A DNA stretch of 64,000 bases from Niebla homalea (taxonomy: Eukaryota > Ascomycota > Lecanoromycetes > Lecanorales > Ramalinaceae), in assembly GCA_019925105.1 (NCBI GenBank), contig JAHGAU010000008.1:682001-746000 (forward strand), in the 5' to 3' direction. A program made the translations under genes and the position numbers. The notes under the pieces are model-generated. The model ran no database searches. It was not told the origin of the DNA and saw only the letters and a list, made by a program, of their open reading frames with translations. Each line of letters starts with the position of its first letter. The first letter of the stretch is position 1. This document shows positions 34,578-43,446 of the stretch, piece after piece.

Positions 34578-35333
34578 CTACAGGAACGAGAACCCCGCGG
34601 CGGCCACCAACACCGTGACGGCCACGGCGGCGAAGTGGATGGGTTGGTGTTGGCTGGCGGCGCCCTCGAAGGGGAGGGCGGTCTGGTTTGTCATGTTGGA
34701 GGAGGAGCCGTTGTTGGCGACGGGGTACTAAGAAAAAAAAAACACACACAAAAAAGTTAATGATCAGAAAAAATGAGGGTCCGTGTCGTCGCAAAAGCAT
34801 GGATAGGGGGGGAGGGGGGGGAAAAAGCTTACCGGTGGCATCATACTACTCGCCATGGGAGCCGCGCCGGTTGCACCAGCAGCCATGTTATCCTCAGCAG
34901 CGGAGGGCGCTGCGTACGTCGACGCCGGCGGAGCTGCGCTCGACGCCTCGGGGGCCGAGGCTGCTGATGATGGTGATGTCGGGCCTGGAGCGGGCGGGGC
35001 AACGGCGCTGGAGATCTCGGCGGTTGGGAGGGTGACTCCGAGGGGTCCGCAGACGGCGTTGGCGAAGGCCAGGGTGGCTTGCTGGTCGGCTGGCGAGCAG
35101 GATGAGGAGATCGTGGCACCGACGGCGTCGACGAATTGGCTGGACTTGCAGATGCAGGTGAAGTCGGTGAGGGTGCACGAGGTTTTTGCGATACCTTCGG
35201 TGGCCGATTTCTGGGCACACTCGGGCAGCTTGGAGAGATCTGGCAGGGAGGCTTGATCTTGGGGGATGGCAGATGTGAGGGCGAGGAGGGAGAGGAGAGC
35301 GAAGGCTGTCGATGATGATGAAGAAGGCATCAT
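34578..35333 (-). CDS. CFEM-domain protein with signal peptide and probable GPI anchor
   Basis: Two exons (35333-34833 and 34727-34578) give 216 residues. An N-terminal signal peptide (AFALLSLLALTSAIP) precedes a CFEM domain with LPECAQ, TSCTLTDFTCIC, SSSC and AVCGPLGV. Only six of the usual eight cysteines are present: the second (family QPC-like) position is Ser and one central Cys is missing. The Asp in LTDFTC that contacts haem iron in characterised CFEM proteins is kept. A Ser/Pro/Ala-rich linker follows. Exon 2 adds NNGSSSNMT-type glycosylation sites and a final hydrophobic tail (AVAVTVLVAAAGFSFL), typical of GPI attachment. Expected location is the cell surface; roles may include haem/iron binding or adhesion. 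A second ATG directly follows the first. Confidence 0.9.
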
Positions 35334-36099
35334 GGATTATGGTTATGGTCGTCTTGGCTAAGCGAGTGTGGGTGATCTGAGGCAAGCGGTAAATGGCTCT
35401 TGCTTGTTTCTTGAGCTTGAAGGAAACTGGAGATGGAGAAGTGAAGAATTTCAGATGGAGGAGGGGATAGAGGAGAGCAGGATGGAGCGAGGTAAATGAA
35501 TACAGAGGAGATGAACGCGGCCACAAAGGAAGCGCGAGGCAGGTGCACGCTGGAGCATTCCAAAATCCAATTGCGGAACAACAAAGAGCGAGAATAGCGT
35601 GTAGTTGAGGAATGCTTTCGCAGGGGTGACAAGGACGAATTCATCCATCTTTGTCCTCACAGAGCCGAGAATCTAAAAAGGCGTATAGGTGGAGATGAAA
35701 GCATGGCCGTGTCGTTGTTGAGGTTCGTGTTCGAGAATCCTTTGGACAGATGGAATATGATGTTGTACATCTCCATAATTCCACTGCTAGATTGTAAGCC
35801 GTACCGTAAATGTACTGCGATGAAAATGCCCGAAGTCTGGGATGAAAGTACTCGAAGACTACGAGCAAGTACTACGAACCAAGTTCCTGCAAACAACGAC
35901 TTATGGTAAGAGGTGTCGTTTGCGTCAAGTTTCGACAGCTCGGCCGGCACCAGCAAGCACTTATACTCTGTCAGGACAGATGACCAGCCATGCAGTGAAT
36001 TTCTAGCATCAGGATTAGCCACTCCCTGAGCAAGGGGGGCGACTGCCGTGGGTGTACATCGTGCCTTGCCCACGTGGTCCATCGTTTGCGAAAGCCAAG
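35334..36099. other. Intergenic region
   Basis: About 770 bp upstream of the CFEM gene and downstream of the SnoaL-like remnant. It should contain the CFEM promoter. The open frames here (for example 35657-36124 minus) show no family signature. Confidence 0.35.
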
Positions 36100-36561
36100 T
36101 CAATCCTCGAAAAAGCCAGGACAATTTTGAGCGAGGAGTGCAATTTCATTATCAGGAACAACGAATTCGAATCCTTCCTTGTCCTGCATTTTGCGGTACC
36201 CATAACAATTTTCCCAGACCCCGCCAGGCTGTCCATTGTTTTGGGGAAATCTCCCACGTGATCCAGCATAACGCACTCCCAAATTCACTGACGACTTCGA
36301 TTCGCAGAGCCTTGAGACAGATGTCCATACCTAGACCGTGCTTTTGGAATTTCTCAAGATGATCCGTGATCGCTGCGATCCGTGTATCAGGGAACATTTG
36401 TCTTTGGGTTCCCATCGCATAGCTAGTAAAAGTGGGCAGATAGTGTTTTGCGAGGGCCGCAGCACACGATTCAGGAGTGGAGTCGTAGAGGCTTGCTGGC
36501 CTAGACGCATAGCAGCCGCATAGCTCTGCGCAAAGGCAGTGGCAGCTTCTTTGACGCTCAT
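36100..36561 (-). pseudogene. SnoaL/NTF2-fold-like protein, two frameshifts
   Basis: Reading from 36561, the sequence gives MSVKEAATAFAQSYAAAM, then in a second frame ALAKHYLPTFTSYAMG, DHLEKFQKHGLGMDI and LRIEVVSEFGSALCWITWEI, and in a third frame GGVWENCYGYRKM and FEFVVPDNEIALL, ending GFFED and a TGA at 36100. Together this matches the layout of intronless fungal SnoaL-like proteins of about 150 residues. The frame changes lie near 36488-36507 and 36232-36250; the second is in a TTTTGGGG run. No intron could fit. Either two compensating indels inactivated the gene or the assembly is wrong there. Confidence 0.65.
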
Positions 36562-37916
36562 ACTGGCTTGAGAATTGGGTAGCTGGCGTCTCACATATAA
36601 GCCGATGATGTTTTATCTCGCTGACACATCATCGACGGCGTAAGCTGGAGGAAGGGAACGGAAGTTCGAGGCGAGGGGATGGGCGACGACCGTTAGCGTC
36701 ACGCAACCAGAAAACTCAATATAAACGTCAAGTCCTCACTCCGTATGTGCCTCCACGACTGTTCCTTCACAATGCAGAACGGCCTTGTATCTCTTGATCG
36801 TAGACAGCTTGCTTGAAGAGGGTTGTAGAGTATCTCGCTGTATCCTTTTTGCCTTGCGTTTCATGATTGCGCCAAATTCTCTTAGCCAATGTGTTTTACG
36901 CTCTTCACTCTACATCCATATTTGGTGTATCAGGTGGGGGTTCAGCTTGCTTGGAATGCACTCAACCGATCTTTGTGTCTGCTCTTTCCTTCATGATAAA
37001 ATCATCCTTTCAACGGCTCTGCTTGCGTTGGTCGCGATGGCTGCGATGGTTGAAAACAAGCACTGAGAGGAAAGCAAAGCGATCCAGCAAAATGAAAAGT
37101 CTTGGCACATTACCACCACCTGGTCAAAATATTGGATAGCAAAAGAGAAAGCCCACCGTGCGTCACGGTAGGGTAACTCTCAGGGGATTTCAACCCTATT
37201 CGAGGTGTAGGTAAAGCCTGGGAGTATCGCCTACTCTTCCAAATATTATTATTGGAATTCGCCCTTTGCGGGATTCGAACCAGCAATCTCAGCCCGACAG
37301 CCGAGATTCAGCTAACAAGTGGATCAGTGCGGAACATAGTGTCAAGGAGATAACTCTCCTACGAGACCCATGGACTTGAATACCGCTATGGAACTTGCTT
37401 CGCTGCTTCACTACGGAGGTGAAGGGTTTATTTTCATATATGTACCACAAATCATTTTCCGTGTTGGCATCTGTTTTACAACCACGACTGGGGCTCCTTG
37501 GTTGTAGTCTTGATGCAGATATGTTCCGTATGCATCTGCGTATTGCGCGCAGGTTGAAAAAAATTCATCAGTGATCAACATTTCTTTGAGAGACTCTTTT
37601 CCCATTAATATTATGTTGCCCTATACCTAGGCTATGAGAGAGCTGGAAGCGCATTCCTGGTGCCCCAAGGCCTTCTCAGATGCGCAGGACAACCAAGGCT
37701 TGCAAATATGAGCCGCCGCTTGAGAGCATTCTATCTGATTTGCTAGTTTCGCGTTCTGTTTCCTGATGGTACTCTTTACTTTCTATTCTCTTCGTCTACA
37801 CTGGCTACATCGAAGGCAAAGGGAGATAATCATGGCAAAAGCGATGGGTCTGATGCTGCGATCTGAGCTGCGACAATGATGGTATTTATGGCACGCAGAA
37901 AGGTTCAAATGACATT
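36562..37916. other. Gene-poor region with tRNA-like fragment
   Basis: About 1.35 kb without a supported protein gene. A 64-codon frame at 37411-37605 (minus) begins with ATG and has even codon use but no recognisable family. The tRNA-like fragment at 37261-37335 is listed separately. Confidence 0.35.
37261..37335 (-). repeat. tRNA-derived fragment with Pol III B-box-like sequence
   Basis: On the minus strand the segment contains GGTTCGAATCC, a perfect RNA polymerase III B-box/T-loop motif, inside an imperfect T stem. It is preceded by a 9-bp hairpin with loop TGTCG and by TAGCTGAATCTCGG, which resembles an A box at a suitable distance. A complete cloverleaf cannot be made: no 5' strand matches the AAAGGGC that would form the 3' acceptor strand, and the total length is short. 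It may be a tRNA remnant or part of a SINE-like element. It is not a functional tRNA as it stands. Confidence 0.35.
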
Positions 37917-38345
37917 TCACTCGAGACCATACCGGATCTTCGCGAACTCAGTCTCCGCGTCAAGTGCTTCAACTTCTGCCTCTTTCAGCTTGACCTGCCT
38001 TTGTAAGAGACCACATTCTTGGTCCGTCTCCTCATCTATTCATTAGGCATACTCACTCATCTCCCGAAGTCGCGTAGCATACCTCCCATCCTTCAGCAGT
38101 CTATCTAGCCATTCGCCCTCTTCTCCTTGTGTTATCTTGCTGTACGCTGCTGAATTTGATTTTCCCGCCGTGGCGTGGGCGAAGCCCCAAGCATTGTCAA
38201 TGTGCCCTTGTCTAACCTACGAAGACAACGTTCCAACTCCCCGTCCAGCGCCGATGAAGCGCCCCCAGAATCGTTCTAAACCCCCCGTCCGGGCGCCAGC
38301 CTCGCAATGTTTCGGTGACGCCGCGAGCCCAAAGATCCACACCTG
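37917..38345 (-). pseudogene. 3' exons of an unrecognised gene (fragment)
   Basis: Two joined exons give a clean C terminus. 38135-38053 encodes ITQGEEGEWLDRLLKDGRYATRLREMS. After a 54-bp intron (GTATGC donor), 37998-37917 encodes QVKLKEAEVEALDAETEFAKI and a stop. Upstream, GVTETLRGWRPDGGF and HRRWTGSWNVVF in another frame can be joined through a GTAGGT donor at 38220. Alternatively the same frame continues upstream but meets a TAG. No 5' end can be found; the gene appears cut off at about 38345-38400, where the plus-strand coiled-coil remnant begins. I do not recognise the family. Confidence 0.35.
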
Positions 38346-38379
38346 ACAACAGACGGTGGTACATACCAGCTTTTTAAAC

Positions 38380-39935
38380 TGATGCGGATAGGTTGAAGGC
38401 TGATATATTGTCACGAGGCGTGCAGGAGGAGAATGCGGATGGTAGTATCAAAAAAGCCGATAAGCTGACAGAGGTGGACCGGCTGACACAGGCTACGACA
38501 TTCGCTGAATGAATGCAAAGAGTTTGTGATCTGGACGGAGAATGCTTCCCGGGACGCCAGACTCCTCCCCGAGAATAAGGCCCCCTCGATGCTAATCTGC
38601 TAGAACATTTGAGCTTGACCAGTGAGCAAAGGGGCCACCTCAAGCGACTGGAAGCAGGCTTGCGGGCCAATCTCGAGAGCAGAGAAGAGGGATGCTCGGT
38701 GGTAGAGGTGGACTTGGTCGTCACACAGCTGCTTAGAACCTCACAAGCTGAAGTGGAGAGGCTGTAGGCGCGATGCACAAACGATTGGCACAGGTGGGAA
38801 GGTAAATCTACCGACAATGCCCGGCTAGGAAAACTTGTTCGAGGATGGGCAAGCAGGTTCGTCCAAGCTGCCCGAGTTCACAATGCCGATATCGCACGAA
38901 TTGATAGGCTCAAGCGGGAGGTGCAAGCCAACCAGGACGTATTCAAGGATCTCAGGATCCAACCTGTGATTTAGGACAAGACAAAACAAAGGTTGGAAAG
39001 CCAAAAGGCTACCTCTGCCAGCCGACTCATCAACTTCGAGGCCAACAAAGCTACAATTGATACGTGGAGCGAGAGGCTTGAACGAGAGGAGAGAAGAAAA
39101 GCAACCAGGGCGTTTTCAGGCAGCTGATGGTCAAATCGGTGATTCGGGAGAAGACAATCCAGATGTTTGAAAGCCGGAAGGCCACCTCAGACAGTCCAAT
39201 CAACAGTCTCGAAGGCAGCAAAATCACCTCTGATACGCGCATCGAAAGATTCGAACGAGAGAAGCAAGCCAACAACAGTGGTTTTCAAGGATCTTGTGAC
39301 CAAGTTGGTAATTCGGGACAGGACAATCGATCGACAGCGACAAGAGGCATAAGCACAAGAAAGCATTCCAAAAGGCCTACAGCGGAGAAGGCTACTTCTG
39401 ACAAGCAATCTGTTGGCCTCCGTTCGCTTCGCCATCAGGGACAGGACGATCCAAAGGTTGACGCACGAAAAACGTCAGCATTGAAAGGGTGTATGGACGA
39501 CCTCGAGCCAAGCCAACGAGAACTTCATCAAAAGGCTCATCACCCGTCCGCACAGCAGCCCGTGACGACGACGACGACGACGAGCAGCTTCATGGATTAC
39601 CGACGCCATCTGCGACTTCCGTCCCGTTTTCCTTTGAGCAGATGCCGGAAAGGGCTGTCACTGGCCATATCGGCAATCAATTGATTGCCCTGCAGGCCAT
39701 GATGTGTATTTTGGGAGGTGTTGCGGTATTGGTTCTACCGGTCGCTTCGGGGGGTGTTGTTGTTTTTCATGGGGCGCCTCATACGGCTGTCAGTCTCAGT
39801 CTGAGTCTTTGTCAGAACGCGTGGGGGATCCGTATGCGGCATGTACTGGGAGAAGAGCCTGAGGTGTTTCTGGCGAAAGACGATGATTCAAGGGGGGTGT
39901 TTTCGTGGCTTCGCGATAATGTTAATTTTGCATGA
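38380..39935 (+). pseudogene. Decayed coiled-coil protein gene with tandem repeats
   Basis: Successive frames encode charged heptad-like sequence such as LEHLSLTSEQRGHLKRLEAG, ARIDRLKREVQANQDVFKDL, RLESQKATSASRLINFEANK and RIERFEREKQANNS. The frame is broken by a TGA after TTFAE, TAG at 38765-38767 and 38972-38974, and frameshifts after about 39115. A final long frame (39489-39935) ends HVLGEEPEVFLAKDDD and a TGA and may be the old C terminus. Comparing repeat copies, the second TAG stands where another copy has CGG. The protein would have been a long cytosolic coiled coil of unknown function. Confidence 0.55.
38940..39460 (+). repeat. Four degenerate direct repeats, about 125-173 bp period
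   Basis: The core GTGATT-CGGGA-AAGACAATCC recurs at 38966, 39139, 39308 and, more degraded, about 39431. Each of the first three is preceded by a TTTTCAAGGATCT-like or related segment. Spacing is about 173, 169 and 125 bp. The units correspond to repeated coiled-coil segments (VFKDL-VIRD-TI-RLESRKAT type) of the decayed gene. Confidence 0.55.
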
Positions 39936-40063
39936 GTGAATACTCCTTCAAGATTCGCAAATGTTCTGCCCAGCTACTGTATATCTCTTCTGCAATGGAG
40001 GATGGTTTGAATACAACGATGTAAACACAAGGATCGCTTTGCTTGACATTCGTAAATATCTTA

Positions 40064-42979
40064 CTACTTCGCTTCGGAGTAAATTTCCCTCCGAACAGCC
40101 TTTTCGTCCAATCCAAACGCTTGAAATAGCCCAATTGCCCACTTCAAGATCTCATTGTCCTCGCCTGACAACTCTCTCGTATTTACAGGATCTAGTATCG
40201 ATGAATGAGGTCCGTTGGAAGTCTTGACCTCACTCTCCTTGTCATTTTCTTGACTCTCACCATTGTGAGACATGGATGGCTGGAGGCTAATATCTTGTAG
40301 AATCGGTCTGAGGAGCGTTCGAAGCAGGAAAAGAGATGGGACAATAACTTCCTCACTTGCCGGATCACGATAACTCTCACCTTCACCCCTTGGTGAGGAA
40401 CACCACCTGAGCCAAAGATCACGCCCTGTTGCGCTCCCGAATCGTTGAACAACTTCTTCGAGCAGAAAATTAAAGCCTGAAGTACTAAGATGGACTTTCC
40501 TCAAGTAGGGCAACCTCCTTCCACGCTTGGCCCTTGCCAAAAAAGCGAAATCATCTCCTGGGATTGAACTTAATATGTCCCCGACTTGCTTCGATAGCAT
40601 AATTTTCCCGAGATTTCGGCGTTGTGATGGGTCCCGAGCCTTGTCGAACCGCCCTTCCAACAGATCTAGAAGGATGTTTCGTGCCTCCGATAGCTGTTCC
40701 TTCCTCCTAAATTCTGACAAGCGCAAAATGGTCGCTGCAATGGCCAAGGCGTCCTCCGAGTCCCAGTCCGCTTCCGCATCTTGCGACTTTTGAAAATGAT
40801 CAAGAACCTTTTCCACGGACTGCCACTTGCCTAGAATGATCTGACAACGAAGTAGCGCATGGAGCGTTGAGGCCGACAGTGGAGACTCTAAATGCTCCAG
40901 CACACGCGTCATAAGGCTATTGTCTGCAAAAGCAGATGCCATCCGTAACAGAGATGCTTGAAGAGCAGAAGCGCTGTATATCTGAGATGCAAAGACACCA
41001 CCGTCGATGTCATCATTATGTAACAGCCATTTGGCTACTTCATCAAGCTTGTTGTCCGTTACAAAGCTGAGAAGTCTCTCTAGCACATGAACTGGGACCT
41101 GAGGATGAAGCATTGGGGGAGGCTGTTTCTTGGGGAAATGGAGAGATGAAAAGTTTCCTTGGCCCTGCGCAAGACGCTCTCGCATTTCATCCGCAAATTC
41201 CTGGATGTAGCGATTCCGATTCTTGTCAATGGTATTCTGAATCGCCTCGAGACTTTGTTTGATCCCTTTCAAGTCTCCTGCTGCAGCATACGCGAAGAGA
41301 GTATTGTGAAGTAATCCAAGCAGACTCGCAGAATTGTCAAGACCGTCCTCGTCGCTTACGTTCGCAGATGGAGCATCCGTGTCCTGATCATTACTCATAA
41401 GAAGAGCAAGAGAAATGATCTGGCTGAGAGGTACCGCATCAAGATCCAGATCCAATCCGGATGTCTCGATGATACGCAGAGCCAGCGAATTGGCCTCACT
41501 TGCAGTGCACTGAGCATCACCTCTGAGGAGTAGACTGCGACAATCCGAGACATGTCGATGTGTTTCTGTTAGATCGGTCTCACCAGATACAGGTCTGGCG
41601 GTCGTTTTGTTGACCAATCCATCCATGACAGCCAGGACGACCTCACGACTAATGGTCCGTGCACCCATATCGATGCTTGAGAATCCACTGTTTGCTACAC
41701 CAATCCCAGTCGATTGATTGAGCCGAGCACGGTCAATTTGCAGCCTCAAAATGGCTGTCCACTCAAGCTTTGGAGCCCTTGTCTTGCACACTTCGTCCCA
41801 GCTTATGGTTGACCACTGTATAGATCCCGCTGCTTGCTTCTCCATCTTGCTGATGATCGATGCTGCCTCTGTTATCCATCCACCTTCAAGGCAAGCCCAA
41901 AGAACAAGCTCCAGCCATACTTCACTGCCGACACGAGGCAATTCGGGCTGCACTCGAGGTGCTGGTAGCTCATATCCATAATCTTTGGCCTTGGCCATCT
42001 CGGAGACCCAGTGCTTCTTCCACGCAACGTCAGTAAGGACGCTCAGGATCCGAGCCGATAGAAGATGGAGTGTTGGGGGTCTCGATACGACGGATCCATC
42101 TTTCGCTGCGGAGTAATTGTACATGTTACCGGGCATCGCGTTCATATGGTGCATCTGAGCCAGCAAATCAAGCACATGTGACATGATGGATTCGTAGAGC
42201 TTCGGGTCCTTCGCGTTACTCTCCGCCTCCAATATCATACATCCTAAAGAGTACCAAATCTGCCCCATGGAACGCACGTCTGTAGATGGAACATGCGCAT
42301 CGTCATGGAACGTGCTCATCGGCTTGGGACTTCTCAACGACGTGTGCGTTGAGTCTGGCAAATCAACCAACTTGATAGGTTTTTTCGTGTGTTCGTCCAA
42401 TGACTTCCCGTGGGATGGCCATAGGTATCTGAGTTCCTCGTGATATAAATCCTTCTTCTGATGGCAACCTTTCCCTTTCTCTAACATGGTATTCACAATC
42501 CAATGGACCTCCTCCCATCTACCTTGCTGAATGCCCATGTAGCTTATGAGATCCATATCAGCCTCGGATCGGGCACATTGAAGCACTGATAGCATCTGCT
42601 CAATCTGGACCGGCTTGCCGGATCCATTAACAGGATCCGGTGAACTTGGATCGCTACTTCCAACCTTGGGCGGAAGGAGAGCGTCCAGAAGCCTTGCCCA
42701 GGCATTGATATCCCTTCTGCTGGTAGCATTAAAGAGTTGATTTGTTATATTCTGTGTCGAGGATGGTGGATGGAGCGGGGACGGATTGGGCTCAGACGCC
42801 TGCGTCGCTGGTCGTGTGCTGCTGGCAAATAGTCGAATCCGATGATGCAGAGGGGAGCCTGAGGAGAATGGGACGAGGAAATGAATCGTGCTTTGGGGAC
42901 ATCTCCTCAGACTCCCACAAAGCTGATTTTGGAGATTTCTTAAGGTGCGGCGGGCACATCCTAGCTGCTGCAATGGCAT
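40064..42979 (-). CDS. Mitochondrial PPR-like helical-repeat protein (CIA84-like, tentative)
   Basis: A single exon encodes 971 residues. The first ATG in frame is 42979 (the open frame upstream starts with TTG). Residues 1-55 are Arg/Ser-rich with almost no acidic residues (MPLQQLGCARRTLRNLQ, later HHRIRLFASSTR), a typical mitochondrial presequence. The body is rich in helical pairs of the PPR/TPR type, for example RWEEVHWIVNTMLEKG, GGWITEAASIISKMEK, GDLKGIKQSLEAIQ and GKWQSVEKVLDHFQKSQ. Size, presequence and repeats suggest a mitochondrial assembly or RNA-binding factor such as complex I intermediate-associated protein 84, but this assignment is from general resemblance only. The C terminus EILKWAIGLFQAFGLDE is echoed by the relic at 26.6 kb. 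Confidence 0.8.
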   Translation of the reverse strand: MPLQQLGCARRTLRNLQNQLCGSLRRCPQSTIHFLVPFSSGSPLHHRIRLFASSTRPATQASEPNPSPLHPPSSTQNITNQLFNATSRRDINAWARLLDALLPPKVGSSDPSSPDPVNGSGKPVQIEQMLSVLQCARSEADMDLISYMGIQQGRWEEVHWIVNTMLEKGKGCHQKKDLYHEELRYLWPSHGKSLDEHTKKPIKLVDLPDSTHTSLRSPKPMSTFHDDAHVPSTDVRSMGQIWYSLGCMILEAESNAKDPKLYESIMSHVLDLLAQMHHMNAMPGNMYNYSAAKDGSVVSRPPTLHLLSARILSVLTDVAWKKHWVSEMAKAKDYGYELPAPRVQPELPRVGSEVWLELVLWACLEGGWITEAASIISKMEKQAAGSIQWSTISWDEVCKTRAPKLEWTAILRLQIDRARLNQSTGIGVANSGFSSIDMGARTISREVVLAVMDGLVNKTTARPVSGETDLTETHRHVSDCRSLLLRGDAQCTASEANSLALRIIETSGLDLDLDAVPLSQIISLALLMSNDQDTDAPSANVSDEDGLDNSASLLGLLHNTLFAYAAAGDLKGIKQSLEAIQNTIDKNRNRYIQEFADEMRERLAQGQGNFSSLHFPKKQPPPMLHPQVPVHVLERLLSFVTDNKLDEVAKWLLHNDDIDGGVFASQIYSASALQASLLRMASAFADNSLMTRVLEHLESPLSASTLHALLRCQIILGKWQSVEKVLDHFQKSQDAEADWDSEDALAIAATILRLSEFRRKEQLSEARNILLDLLEGRFDKARDPSQRRNLGKIMLSKQVGDILSSIPGDDFAFLARAKRGRRLPYLRKVHLSTSGFNFLLEEVVQRFGSATGRDLWLRWCSSPRGEGESYRDPASEEVIVPSLFLLRTLLRPILQDISLQPSMSHNGESQENDKESEVKTSNGPHSSILDPVNTRELSGEDNEILKWAIGLFQAFGLDEKAVRREIYSEAK

Positions 42980-43446
42980 TCCCTTGTAAGGTACGCATCG
43001 TGACGAAGCAATCTTTAGTTCTTGCCACAATATGAAGGGCGTTCAGAGCAAGTATGTGATCAAGGGAAACTCTTGTAGAGGTATTGAACAAGAGTTGGTC
43101 CACAAATCCCCCAACAATGTAACATCAATGAGCACTTGGTAGGAGACCATCTCAGTGGCAATAAGGACGTTGGCAAAATTACACAAAAATTACCCTTAGC
43201 TTACTTCAACACTTAGCGCCGGAACGCGTCAAACCTCCAACGTGCCTACCTATCAAGCTTGTGATATTCAGAGTGCAGGCTGCTTTCTTTGATTGTCAAT
43301 TTGACAGACCAATAGCTTTGACTGTGTAGAGTGAGTACTTTCTCAAAGCTTCTTGCAACTCGTATGTGGAATCCGAGCAGTCTGCGTGAAACAATCTTCA
43401 AGACCAAGAAGCCGCAACAGTCGTCTAAGCTGACCAAACCGGCATC
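42980..43446. promoter_or_regulatory. Divergent intergenic region
   Basis: About 470 bp between the start of the mitochondrial-type protein (minus) and the zf-PARP gene (plus). It probably holds both promoters. No specific element is identified. Confidence 0.35.

Noticed and set aside
37411..37605. 64-codon minus-strand ORF with ATG start
   Set aside because: No family resemblance, splice partners or promoter; it lies in a zone of decayed sequence.
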